Shown here one piece after another: positions 5,163 to 12,308 of a stretch of 12,359 bases of DNA. The notes beneath the pieces were generated by a model. The model was not told where the DNA came from, made no database searches, and worked only from the letters and a program-made list of their open reading frames with translations. Numbering within the stretch: the first letter of the stretch is position 1; each line of letters opens with the position of its first letter. Made by a program: the position numbers and the translations under genes. Origin of the DNA: Elusimicrobia bacterium CG03_land_8_20_14_0_80_50_18 (lineage in GTDB: Bacteria > CG03); NCBI GenBank assembly GCA_002780705.1, contig PEUP01000070.1:1-12359 (forward strand). Direction: 5' to 3'.

Positions 5163-5767
5163 GTTTTTTCTTTCTTTGGCAGAATGAGCGAAGCTATCGC
5201 CCCCGCGCCGAGGATCTTCGCTATGCCGCCCGGAATAAAAGGCAGGACGCCTTTCGCCAGAGTTTCAGTAAAACCGTACTTCATCAGCGCCGAAAGATAA
5301 ACAGCGCCGCAGGCGTATATGACGAGAGTAGCCGCCGACATTATGACAAACTGCGGCAGAAGTTTGCCGTTGCCTAACGACACATCGGTCAGATAGCCCG
5401 AAACAAGGGGCGCGAGGATGAAACCTATGAGATAACCGCCCGTCGGGCCGAAAAGATAAGCCGCCGAGCCGGATGCGCCGCCGGCGAACCAGGGCGCGCC
5501 GGCTATTCCCGCCCCCACATACATGAGCTGGCTCAAAGCTCCAAACACGGGGCCGCAGACAACTCCGCTCAAAAGCACGCCCATCGTCTGGCCGGTGACG
5601 GGAACAGGCGTAAAGGGAAGCTGTATCCTTATCAGGGCGAGAAGTCCGGTGACAGCAGCCATCCCGAATGCGAGAGCAAGGCGTTTAGCTAAAGCGCTGC
5701 TCCTGCTCCACGCATAAAAAGCATACCTGGCGTTCTCAAGCCGCCCGCACACAACAGCTGTATTCAT
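5159..5767 (-). CDS. bioY: BioY, biotin ECF transporter S component
   Basis: A 202-aa membrane protein that binds biotin for uptake. BioY signatures are LPFTPVPVTGQTMGVLLSG (50-68) and GAPWFAGGASG...YLFGPTGGYLIGF (90-116), with about six hydrophobic segments. The N-terminal 30 residues are polar and slightly longer than usual. GGGAGG lies five bases ahead of the ATG and overlaps the cstA stop codon, leaving a 2-nt gap, so the two genes are cotranscribed. No EcfA/EcfT energising module lies in the window, so it must use a shared one encoded elsewhere or act alone as some BioY proteins do. No BirA-type operator is apparent. The organism is likely a biotin scavenger, though this is inference. 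Confidence 0.95.
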   Translation of the reverse strand: MNTAVVCGRLENARYAFYAWSRSSALAKRLALAFGMAAVTGLLALIRIQLPFTPVPVTGQTMGVLLSGVVCGPVFGALSQLMYVGAGIAGAPWFAGGASGSAAYLFGPTGGYLIGFILAPLVSGYLTDVSLGNGKLLPQFVIMSAATLVIYACGAVYLSALMKYGFTETLAKGVLPFIPGGIAKILGAGAIASLILPKKEKT

Positions 5768-5769
5768 CT

Positions 5770-7395
5770 TTACCTCCCATGATACTCCTTTATTTTTATG
5801 AACTTTTTTACCGTCTCATACACCATAAATACCGTCATAATCAGAAGAAGCGACGATATAGCGAAAAGAAGATTGTCTTCCCCGAAGTTGTGCTTCACTT
5901 CAATAAGCAGGGCGAAAAATGTGGTGACCAGCATAAACACACCCGGAACAAAAACAAAAAGTGAGGACTTCCCTTTGAAAAAAAGCCACGCGGCAATTAT
6001 GAGAAGAACGAGAGCGGCAATCAGCTGGTTGGAGGCGCCGAAGACCGGCCACACCCTCGCCTGCGGACCTGTGGAAAACCAGTAAGCCAGAACGACGATA
6101 AAGACGGTCATAACAATGCTGTTTCCCAGTATTTTTATTTTGAACGTTGACCCGAAAAGTTCCTGTCCGACATATCTCGTTATTCTTGTGGCGGTATCAA
6201 GAGTCGTCATCACAAAAGCGTTTAAAAACAGCATCGCGAAAAAAGAGCCGTAAACCCCCATTACAGGCCTTGAAATTTCGCCGAAGCCCGCGGCGAAAGT
6301 CCCTATCCAGTCGCCGCCGCGCATCAAAGCGGGATAAGAATTACACCCTTCCCATTTAAGCCCCGCCGTGACGGCAAGAATCGCAAGAATTGCGAGAGCC
6401 CCCTCCGCAATCATCGCTCCGTATCCGATTCTGAAAGCGTATTTCTCGTTTGATAGTTGTTTTGAAGTCGTACCGGATGAAACAAGAGAATGAAAACCGG
6501 AATTCGCTCCGCAGGCGATAATGATAAACATCGTCGGCCACAGGAGTCCTTTCACGGAATTAAACGTCGCAATCGCCGGAGCGTTTATATGAGGATGAGA
6601 GAAAATGAGGCCGGCGTAACCCGCGATGAGCCCCGCGAAGAGAAAAAACGACGACAGGTAATCTCTGGGTTGAAGCAGAAGATTCACTGGCGCAACCGAA
6701 GCGGCGCCCGCATAGACAAAAAGAATGAGAATCCACACGACTTTGGGATTTGCGCACCGCAGACCCAGAGGATATTTATTTCCGAGTAAAATGAGAAGCG
6801 CGACGACGGCGAGAGACACCGCGGTCGCTAAAAAGGAATTGACATTCCATTTATAAATCATAAACCCAAAAATTACGGCCACGCCTATCAAGCCGAACGT
6901 CGGTATGACAATCTGAGGCGTGCTGATGAAGGTTTTCGCCGTCACGACGGCAAACGCCGCTATGACAAGGATGAGAGCTAAAAAAACGAATACGGAGAAA
7001 AATATTTTCGCTTTCTGACCCAGAACCTTCTCGGAAATATCGGCGATGGATGAGCCCTCGTTTCTGACGGAAATCATCAACGCCGAAAAATCATGCACGC
7101 CGCCGATAAAGACGGAACCCAACACAACCCACAAAACCGCCGGAAGCCAGCCCCATATAACGCAGGCGATTACGGGCCCCAGAATCGGTCCCGCGCCGGC
7201 TATTGAAGAAAAATGATGGCCGAAAAGAAAAAGCCAGTTCTTTGAAGGAACGTAATCCGCGCCGTTATATTTTGTCAGGGCCGGAGTTTTTCTCGTCTCG
7301 GAAACATCCCACATCAGGGTAAGCTTTCTCCTGTAGAACTCGTAACCGAGCCCGAAAACCAGAATACTGATAAGCGCAACCGTCAAAGAATTCAT
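5770..7395 (-). CDS. cstA: CstA-family carbon starvation transporter
   Basis: A 541-aa multi-pass inner-membrane protein of the CstA family, which in enterobacteria imports peptides and pyruvate during carbon limitation. The conserved N-terminal block is clear: DYVPSKNWLFLFGHHFSSIAGAGPILGP (47-74), with the HHF pair at 60-61, and GGVHDF (98-103). Later blocks include SGFHSLVSSGTTSKQL (about 297-312), NAFVMTTLDTATRITRY and VWPVFGASNQLIAAL, all family hallmarks. It has roughly 14-16 hydrophobic segments. Length is that of the short CstA class (E. coli CstA is about 700 aa). AAAGGAG lies 8 bases ahead of the ATG. It follows the 62-aa gene by 26 bases and bioY follows it at 2 bases. No truncation is seen. 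Confidence 0.95.
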   Translation of the reverse strand: MNSLTVALISILVFGLGYEFYRRKLTLMWDVSETRKTPALTKYNGADYVPSKNWLFLFGHHFSSIAGAGPILGPVIACVIWGWLPAVLWVVLGSVFIGGVHDFSALMISVRNEGSSIADISEKVLGQKAKIFFSVFVFLALILVIAAFAVVTAKTFISTPQIVIPTFGLIGVAVIFGFMIYKWNVNSFLATAVSLAVVALLILLGNKYPLGLRCANPKVVWILILFVYAGAASVAPVNLLLQPRDYLSSFFLFAGLIAGYAGLIFSHPHINAPAIATFNSVKGLLWPTMFIIIACGANSGFHSLVSSGTTSKQLSNEKYAFRIGYGAMIAEGALAILAILAVTAGLKWEGCNSYPALMRGGDWIGTFAAGFGEISRPVMGVYGSFFAMLFLNAFVMTTLDTATRITRYVGQELFGSTFKIKILGNSIVMTVFIVVLAYWFSTGPQARVWPVFGASNQLIAALVLLIIAAWLFFKGKSSLFVFVPGVFMLVTTFFALLIEVKHNFGEDNLLFAISSLLLIMTVFMVYETVKKFIKIKEYHGR

Positions 7396-7421
7396 TTTTT
7401 ATGTCTCCTTTCGGTTCTTTA

Positions 7422-7610
7422 TTACCCGGCGGCTGGCTCTCCCTTGGCCGGTTTTTCGGCTTCCATTTTTTTCACCCAGCTTTTGATAGCGTCAAAATTT
7501 TCCACGATCTTCTTCGCCTTACTGATTCCGAATGTAAAAGGGAACCGGTCATTTTCATCTTTTTTCAGAACAATCATCTGATTACCCTTGAACTCGCTGT
7601 ATTCCACCAT
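7422..7610 (-). CDS. Conserved 62-aa small protein leading the cstA operon
   Basis: A small soluble protein beginning MVEYSEFKGNQMIVL, then KDENDRFPFTFGISKAKKIVEN, and ending in a low-complexity KPAKGEPAAG tail. Predicted form is a short beta-hairpin followed by one long helix (residues 29-50). I recognise the style as a widespread uncharacterised small protein but know no function. The hairpin-strand-helix order with a GISKAK turn faintly recalls bacterial PC4-like single-strand-binding proteins; this is speculative. The start is the ATG at 7610, with GGAGG 7 bases upstream; longer frames have no ribosome site and would start in the promoter. It lies 26 bases ahead of cstA, so it is probably cotranscribed and could be a regulator or accessory factor. 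Confidence 0.75.
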   Translation of the reverse strand: MVEYSEFKGNQMIVLKKDENDRFPFTFGISKAKKIVENFDAIKSWVKKMEAEKPAKGEPAAG

Positions 7611-7651
7611 AACAATACCTCCATATCTGCCATTCCAAAAGCTTATCAGGG

Positions 7652-7680
7652 ATTTTAGCACAAGTTTTATGCCCTGTCTA
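7652..7680 (-). promoter_or_regulatory. Sigma70-type promoter of the cstA operon
   Basis: On the minus strand TAGACA (7675-7680) and TAAAAT (7652-7657) are separated by exactly 17 bases; each matches the consensus at five of six positions, and TGTGC before the -10 gives an extended element. Predicted transcription starts near 7645, leaving a leader of about 35 bases before the 62-aa gene. Its position argues that the AbrB-type gene upstream is a separate unit. Confidence 0.65.
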
Positions 7681-7747
7681 TGTAAATCGGGGCATCCGTA
7701 ATGGGAACGCCTGCCGATTCCAAAGGGATTCCTTTCTAGAGCCGCGA

Positions 7748-8005
7748 TTACTTCTTTCCTTTTTTTAGATTAGAAATAAATTTTTGGGTCACCCTCAATT
7801 CCATGCCTTTCTCATGATTCGAGAGCATCTCTAATTTTTTATATTCTTCGCTGGTGAATACTTTTTCTTTTGTTTCAAGCGGCACAAGCTCAATTCTGTT
7901 TTTGGAAACCGCGACATTGAATATCGCGCCTTTTTTCAAACCCAGGACATCAGCTATATTTTTAGGAATCGTTATCTGATGTTTTGCCGTCATTGTGACT
8001 GTCAT
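7748..8005 (-). CDS. AbrB/MazE/SpoVT-family DNA-binding protein
   Basis: An 85-aa protein with a swapped-hairpin AbrB domain at residues 1-43 (VTMTAKHQITIPKNIADVLGLKKGAIFNV, then IELVPLE). The domain binds DNA as a dimer. The C-terminal half is a charged helix (FTSEEYKKLEML..., 50-83), as in antitoxins of the MazE or VapB type, where it would hold a toxin. No PIN, MazF or other toxin gene follows: the next 137 bases hold only the cstA promoter. It is therefore either an orphan antitoxin or a stand-alone regulator. The start is the ATG at 8005, with GGGGAGG 8 bases upstream, preferred over the in-frame GTG inside that site. It has its own strong promoter. Confidence 0.9.
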   Translation of the reverse strand: MTVTMTAKHQITIPKNIADVLGLKKGAIFNVAVSKNRIELVPLETKEKVFTSEEYKKLEMLSNHEKGMELRVTQKFISNLKKGKK

Positions 8006-8027
8006 AGCTATCACCTCCCCTGATAGG

Positions 8028-8056
8028 AGTATAGCTCAAAGTAAGGAAATCGTCAA
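8028..8056 (-). promoter_or_regulatory. Strong promoter of the AbrB-type gene, with direct repeats
   Basis: On the minus strand TTGACG (8051-8056), a 17-base spacer and TATACT (8028-8033) form a near-consensus sigma70 promoter. The leader before the ATG at 8005 is only about 16 bases and is mostly ribosome site. Two identical 9-base AAAGTAAGG copies (plus strand, 8038-8046 and 8062-8070), 24 bases apart, bracket the -35 box. They are a natural operator candidate for autoregulation. Confidence 0.7.
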
Positions 8057-8131
8057 TACCGAAAGTAAGGCGATACCACAGCGGGATAAGGGAAAATCGG
8101 GGCATCAGCATTTTTTCCGTTTTGCTGTAAA

Positions 8132-8743
8132 TCAGAGCTTGACCCTGAGACTGCCCGGCAGTATTTCTATTTTCTGAATGCCGTAAGGTATATCCGTCAG
8201 AGAATAAGGGTTTATAGGCGGACGCCTTTTCCCGCCGAAGTTCCGCAGCGCTTCATCCAACAGCTTATCCGGCAATTTTAGGCCGTTTATCCTTATTGAC
8301 TGGATTAGAACGATGCCCTTCCCTTTAGCGCTTGATGTCTTAGCCTCCATGAATATGCTGTTCTTCATCCCCCGTGATTTCTTGAGCAGCTTCTTTACAA
8401 ACGAACCCTCACCGCCCAGTATCGCGGAAATATCAAATTCTACATCGGCGCTCAACTCAAAAACATTTTGGCCGCGCAGATTTATTTTTATATCCTTTAC
8501 CGCTGTTTTGCCGGATTGCTTTCCCGCGGCATACTCAAAATAAGCGTTGATATCCTCTTCTGCGAATATGAACACCTTGCCCGGCATCGCCGAGCGGGAA
8601 GATTCCTTGTCTACTCTTTTGACCAGTTCCACAAAATTATACATCTTAAGGGCTTTTGCCGGTATTTTTTCCGCGTCACCAGCGGCCAGAAGAGAAACAA
8701 TCACCGGCAACAAAACGGCAAATCCCCTCATATGAGTTTTCAT
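8132..8743 (-). CDS. Exported protein of unknown function, possibly lipid-binding
   Basis: A 203-aa protein with a signal peptide (basic MKTHMRGF, hydrophobic core to about residue 21, likely cleavage near LLAAGDA), so periplasmic or outer-surface. The mature part has a helix (37-50), then FIFAEEDINAYFEY (58-71), alternating strands (DIKINLRG, FELSADVEFDI) and an IRINGLKLPDKLLDEAL segment (150-166). The order 'sites for an N-terminal NAYF helix, long strands, then an NG-x-LP-x-x-LL motif' resembles DUF2993/LmeA-like tubular lipid-binding proteins, but I cannot confirm it. The ATG at 8743, with AGAG 6 bases upstream, is preferred over a TTG inside the preceding gene. It is 14 bases behind the dehydrogenase and last in the operon. 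Confidence 0.7.
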   Translation of the reverse strand: MKTHMRGFAVLLPVIVSLLAAGDAEKIPAKALKMYNFVELVKRVDKESSRSAMPGKVFIFAEEDINAYFEYAAGKQSGKTAVKDIKINLRGQNVFELSADVEFDISAILGGEGSFVKKLLKKSRGMKNSIFMEAKTSSAKGKGIVLIQSIRINGLKLPDKLLDEALRNFGGKRRPPINPYSLTDIPYGIQKIEILPGSLRVKL

Positions 8744-8757
8744 AAACATCTCTTTTG

Positions 8758-9867
8758 CTAAAAACCGCAACAGGAAAGGCCAAGCTCATCCCGCATAATT
8801 TTCATCTCGGCTAATGTTTTTTCTGTAACGGGAATGCCTGTCTTTTTGCGCTCCTGCCAGGCGAGATGCTCTTTCTCCCCCGCTGTGTATATTCTGTCGC
8901 GGCCGGGAGCTTTTTTTGACGCGCGCAGGGCGCGGAGTATCCCGCCGGCTGTTTTTTTGAATGCGTCCGGCTCCACAAAAGATGATATGTTGACCGCTAT
9001 GAAAAAATGGCCGAGATGATAAGGGACTTTTTCCCCGTCTTTGATTCCGGATAGCATTTTGAGAAAAGGCCCGCTCTGAAGAGCCGACGAGAGTATCTCA
9101 ACAGCCGCGCAGTAACCGTAGCCCTTGTAACCGGATGTTTCTTCGCCTATTCCGCCCAGAGGCGTGAGCGCCGCATCGCCGCTGAGCAGATCATCCAGCA
9201 CGGCTGACGCATCAGTTTTGGAGCGGCCGTCCGGCCCTATCACCCAGCCCTCGGGAAGTTTTTTACTGAGACGGCTGTGCGTCTCCACCTTTCCCCTCTG
9301 AGCCATGGATGTGGCGCAGTCAATGACAAAAGGGAATTCCTCGTCGGTAGGAAGCCCTATTGTAAGAGGATTCGTGCCGAGCATGTTTTCCACGCCGAAT
9401 GTCGGGGCGACCGAAGGGCGGGCGTTTGTTCCCGTTATGCCTATCATATCCGCATCAGCCGCCTGCATTACATAATAACCGGCTATGCCGTAGTGGGTGG
9501 AGTTTTTGACCGCCACCATCGCCGTGCCGTATTCTCCGGCTTTTTTAATCGCCATATCCATGGCCTTTTTTGATATGGCGTGCCCCATGCCGTCCTTGCC
9601 GTCAAGAAGCGCCGCCGCCGGGCTTTCCTTCAGTATCTCAAAATCGCCCGTCGTCTTCTGCGTCCCCTCTTTTATCCTGTCATAATAAATATTTTTGAGC
9701 CGCGCTATCCCGTGGGAATCTATCCCTCTTTTATCCGCCGTGATGAGGACATCGGCGCATATCGCGGCGTCATCTTCTTTAACGCCGAGCGAGGCAAAAA
9801 CATCCCTGATAAAACATTCCAGCGTGTCCGCCGGAATCATACGCAGGGGGCTCCGGCTTTCGGTCAT
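8758..9867 (-). CDS. Ldh_2-family NAD(P)-dependent dehydrogenase (malate/lactate/ureidoglycolate type)
   Basis: A 369-aa oxidoreductase of the Ldh_2 family, unrelated to classical Rossmann lactate dehydrogenases. Members oxidise 2-hydroxy acids such as malate, sulfolactate and ureidoglycolate (AllD). Seen in order: ADKRGIDSHGIARL (44-57) with Arg48 and His52, NSTHYGIAGYY (122-132) with His125, TNARPSVAPTFGVENMLGTNPL (147-168), the RGKVE strand (191-195) and GYKGYG with Lys248. All expected catalytic and cofactor residues are present and the length is normal. The ATG at 9867 overlaps the carbamoyltransferase stop in ATGA. A second ATG at 9840, with GGAG 10 bases upstream, also fits the family's usual start. 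Substrate cannot be read; a hydroxy acid tied to ureide or amino-acid use is suggested by the neighbours. Confidence 0.9.
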   Translation of the reverse strand: MTESRSPLRMIPADTLECFIRDVFASLGVKEDDAAICADVLITADKRGIDSHGIARLKNIYYDRIKEGTQKTTGDFEILKESPAAALLDGKDGMGHAISKKAMDMAIKKAGEYGTAMVAVKNSTHYGIAGYYVMQAADADMIGITGTNARPSVAPTFGVENMLGTNPLTIGLPTDEEFPFVIDCATSMAQRGKVETHSRLSKKLPEGWVIGPDGRSKTDASAVLDDLLSGDAALTPLGGIGEETSGYKGYGYCAAVEILSSALQSGPFLKMLSGIKDGEKVPYHLGHFFIAVNISSFVEPDAFKKTAGGILRALRASKKAPGRDRIYTAGEKEHLAWQERKKTGIPVTEKTLAEMKIMRDELGLSCCGF

Positions 9868-11069
9868 CCTGCGCGGTTCTTGCTGTTTCTGTAAAAACCC
9901 TCCATCACGGCCACAGGATCCCTGAAACAGCAGAGCATTATCATAGCCGCTATCACGAAAGGTTTATAGCGGGCTTCCCGGTATGTTTCAATGCGGTATT
10001 TCTCAAAGACTTCCTGCGTCACCTCTCCGGATGCGCAGTTCAGGCCCTGCACATCGGCGGGAAGGCAATGGAGATAAAGAGCTTCGCCGTCTTTGGTTGT
10101 GGACATGAGCTTTTCATCGCAGAGCCAGTCCTTGTGCTTCGCGTTTTCGGTGAGGCATTTCTTTTCAAGAGCCTTGAGGCCGGCCGAATCGTTTCTCTCA
10201 AGCAGTTTCGTTCTTTCTTTCATCACGCTGAAGGATGCCCAGCTCTTAGGATAAACGATATCCGCGCCTTTGAAAGCGGATTTCATATCGTGCGACACCT
10301 TGAAAGAGCCGCCGGATTCTTTTGCCTGTTTCGACGACAGCTCAACAATATCGTCCATCAGTTCATAACCCTCGGGGTGCGCCAGCGTCACATCCATGCC
10401 GAAACGGCTCATCAGGGCTATTATCCCCTGCGGCACCGATAGAGGTTTACCGTAGCTGGGGGAATAAGCCCAGCTCATCACTATTTTTTTGCCCTTGAGA
10501 TTTCTGATGCCGCCGAAATAATTCTGAAGATGCAGAAGGTCCGACATCGTCTGGGTCGGGTGATCGAGGTCGCTCTGAAGGTTTATGACAGCCGGCCTCA
10601 TATTGAGCACGCGTTCTTTAAAACCCTCGTCAAGCGCCAACGCCACTTCCTTCATAAAAGTGTGGCCGCGGCCTATGTACATATCATCGCGAATTCCTAT
10701 GACTTCGCTCAAAAAAGATATCATGTTGGCGGTTTCTCTGACGGTCTCACCGTGCGACACTTGAGTTTTCTCATCATCCACATCCTCAATGCCCAGGCCC
10801 AGCATGTTGCAGGCGGAGGAGAAAGCGAAACGGGTTCTCGTGGATTTGTCACGGAACTGCGATATGGCCAGCCCCGTCTGAAAAGCGCGCATCGCCACAT
10901 TATCTCTGTAAAGGAGCTGCATTATCTGCGCCATGCTGAGTGTCGCTATCAGTTCGGCGTGAGTCTTTTCCCATGTCAGAAGAAAGTCCTTCCTGTACAT
11001 GTCAAACCCCAGCCTGTTCAGATAGTTCAACTCGGACCTGAGCTTGAAAATCGGTTCTTTTTCTTTCAT
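9864..11069 (-). CDS. ygeW: Knotted carbamoyltransferase, YgeW family
   Basis: A 401-aa aspartate/ornithine-carbamoyltransferase superfamily enzyme of the YgeW group (trefoil-knotted, cytosolic trimers). Carbamoyl-phosphate residues are intact: DKSTRTR (74-80, STRTR at 76-80), DHPTQTMSDL (169-178) and LHCLPAD (333-339). YgeW-specific segments are SWAYSPSYGKPLSVPQG (199-215) and DIVYPKSWASF (270-280). The amino-acid loop differs from ArgF, so this is not ornithine carbamoyltransferase. In E. coli ygeW sits with ygeX and ygeY, a locus linked to anaerobic purine breakdown, where it may act on diaminopropionate-type carbamoyl compounds; the natural reaction is likely release of carbamoyl phosphate. 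GGAGG lies 8 bases ahead of the ATG. It starts 36 bases behind the YgeY-like gene and overlaps the dehydrogenase by 4. Confidence 0.92.
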   Translation of the reverse strand: MKEKEPIFKLRSELNYLNRLGFDMYRKDFLLTWEKTHAELIATLSMAQIMQLLYRDNVAMRAFQTGLAISQFRDKSTRTRFAFSSACNMLGLGIEDVDDEKTQVSHGETVRETANMISFLSEVIGIRDDMYIGRGHTFMKEVALALDEGFKERVLNMRPAVINLQSDLDHPTQTMSDLLHLQNYFGGIRNLKGKKIVMSWAYSPSYGKPLSVPQGIIALMSRFGMDVTLAHPEGYELMDDIVELSSKQAKESGGSFKVSHDMKSAFKGADIVYPKSWASFSVMKERTKLLERNDSAGLKALEKKCLTENAKHKDWLCDEKLMSTTKDGEALYLHCLPADVQGLNCASGEVTQEVFEKYRIETYREARYKPFVIAAMIMLCCFRDPVAVMEGFYRNSKNRAG

Positions 11070-11105
11070 TTTATATTCCTCCGTTTAGCGACACTTTGAG
11101 ACCTG

Positions 11106-12308
11106 TCAGCTCTTTAATCCTCTGCAATATGTCCGCGGAAAAAGCGCATACCAGGCCGCGGCTTTGACAAGATGATCCACCGGCATCTGATCGTTGACCG
11201 AATGCGCGTATTTTTCATTGCCCGGGCCGAAGCCTATCGTCGGTATTTTGAACATTCCCATTGTGGCCACGCCGTTGGTTGAGAATATCCACCTGCTCAG
11301 CTTCGCTTTTTTTCCCAGAGCGCCGAGATACGTTTTTTCGGCGGCCTTGATGAGCTTGTGATTTTTCGGAAGTATCCATGTCGGGAAATAAGTTTCCGTA
11401 GGATATTTGAGTCCCTTCCAGCCCGCTTTATCATATTTCAGCAGTTTCACCTTCGCCGCGACACCCGCTCTTTTTACGGCCGCGCGCACCTCTTTCAGGG
11501 CGATTTCTTTTGTTTCACCCGTAGTCAAGCGTCTGTCAAGCTGAATGTAGCATTCATCCGGCACGGCGCACATCGAAGGCGTTTTACAGCTCACATAGCT
11601 GACGACGACGGTGCCCTTCCCGAGGAAAGCGTTCTTCTTCAGCCGGCCGTTGAGTTTCTCTATTTCTTTGATAACCCCGCTCATTTTGTAGATGGCGTTT
11701 ATCCCCCTGTCCGGCATTGAGCCGTGGGCGGCCTTGCCCCTGGTCGTCACGCCTATTTCCATGCGCCCGCGCTGACCTATGTAGAGATCAAGATTCGTGG
11801 GCTCGGTTATGACAACGCATTCGGGTTTCAGCCTGCCTTCTTTCACGATGTACTGCCAGCAGAGTCCGTCGCAGTCCTCTTCCTGGACACTGCCGACGAC
11901 ATAAAGGGTGAAATCATCCAGAAGATTGAATTTTTTCATGAGTTTCACTCCGTAAACCATGCCCGCCATTCCGCCGAGCTGGTCCACCGCGCCGCGACCG
12001 TATATGATTCCTTTTTCAAGCTTGCCTTTGTAGGGATCCCACTTCCACTGTTTGATGTCACCCACGCCGACGGTGTCTATGTGCGCGTCCATGGCGATGA
12101 TATGTTTGCCGCTGCCGACTTTACCGAGAATGTTTCCCATGGGGTCTATCCTGACGCTGTCAAAACCCGTCTTGAGCATTTCCCTGCGGATCCTCTCAAT
12201 GACTTTTTTCTCTCCGCAGGATTCGCCGGGAATTGCCACAAGATCCCTCAGGAACTTAACGACATTTTTTTCTTCTTTCTTCGCCTCTTTAAGTAAATTA
12301 ACTTTCAT
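11106..12308 (-). CDS. ygeY: YgeY-family M20 metallohydrolase
   Basis: A 400-aa zinc/cobalt-type peptidase M20 enzyme, close to the YgeY 'selenium metabolism-linked hydrolase' group and related to ArgE/DapE amide hydrolases. Metal ligands are in place: DAHIDTV (74-80, His76, Asp78), GAVDQLGG (106-113, Asp109), QEEDCDG (142-148), ITEPTNL (167-173, Glu169) and AHSVNDQ (368-374, His369). The dimerisation lid lies between about residues 180 and 295 (RGKAAHGSMPD, LDRRLTTGET). The start at 12308 has AGGAG 8 bases upstream; a TTG seven codons earlier would place the ribosome site inside the gene. It is the first visible gene of the operon, and its promoter probably lies beyond the window. Likely role: cleavage of an N-carbamoyl or N-acyl amino acid or ureide. 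Confidence 0.92.
   Translation of the reverse strand: MKVNLLKEAKKEEKNVVKFLRDLVAIPGESCGEKKVIERIRREMLKTGFDSVRIDPMGNILGKVGSGKHIIAMDAHIDTVGVGDIKQWKWDPYKGKLEKGIIYGRGAVDQLGGMAGMVYGVKLMKKFNLLDDFTLYVVGSVQEEDCDGLCWQYIVKEGRLKPECVVITEPTNLDLYIGQRGRMEIGVTTRGKAAHGSMPDRGINAIYKMSGVIKEIEKLNGRLKKNAFLGKGTVVVSYVSCKTPSMCAVPDECYIQLDRRLTTGETKEIALKEVRAAVKRAGVAAKVKLLKYDKAGWKGLKYPTETYFPTWILPKNHKLIKAAEKTYLGALGKKAKLSRWIFSTNGVATMGMFKIPTIGFGPGNEKYAHSVNDQMPVDHLVKAAAWYALFPRTYCRGLKS

Noticed and set aside
8060..8131. Terminator after the exported-protein gene
   Set aside because: Only a weak CAGCA/TGCTG pairing with a long loop and no following T-run on the minus strand was found.
9864..11069. Ornithine carbamoyltransferase (ArgF) as the identity of the carbamoyltransferase
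   Set aside because: It shares STRTR and HCLP motifs but has the SWAYSPSYGKPLSVPQG and PKSWAS segments typical of YgeW, and it lies next to a YgeY homologue.
11106..12308. ArgE or DapE as the identity of the M20 hydrolase
   Set aside because: The metal ligands are shared, but overall motifs and pairing with ygeW fit YgeY better. No arginine or lysine biosynthesis genes are present in the window.
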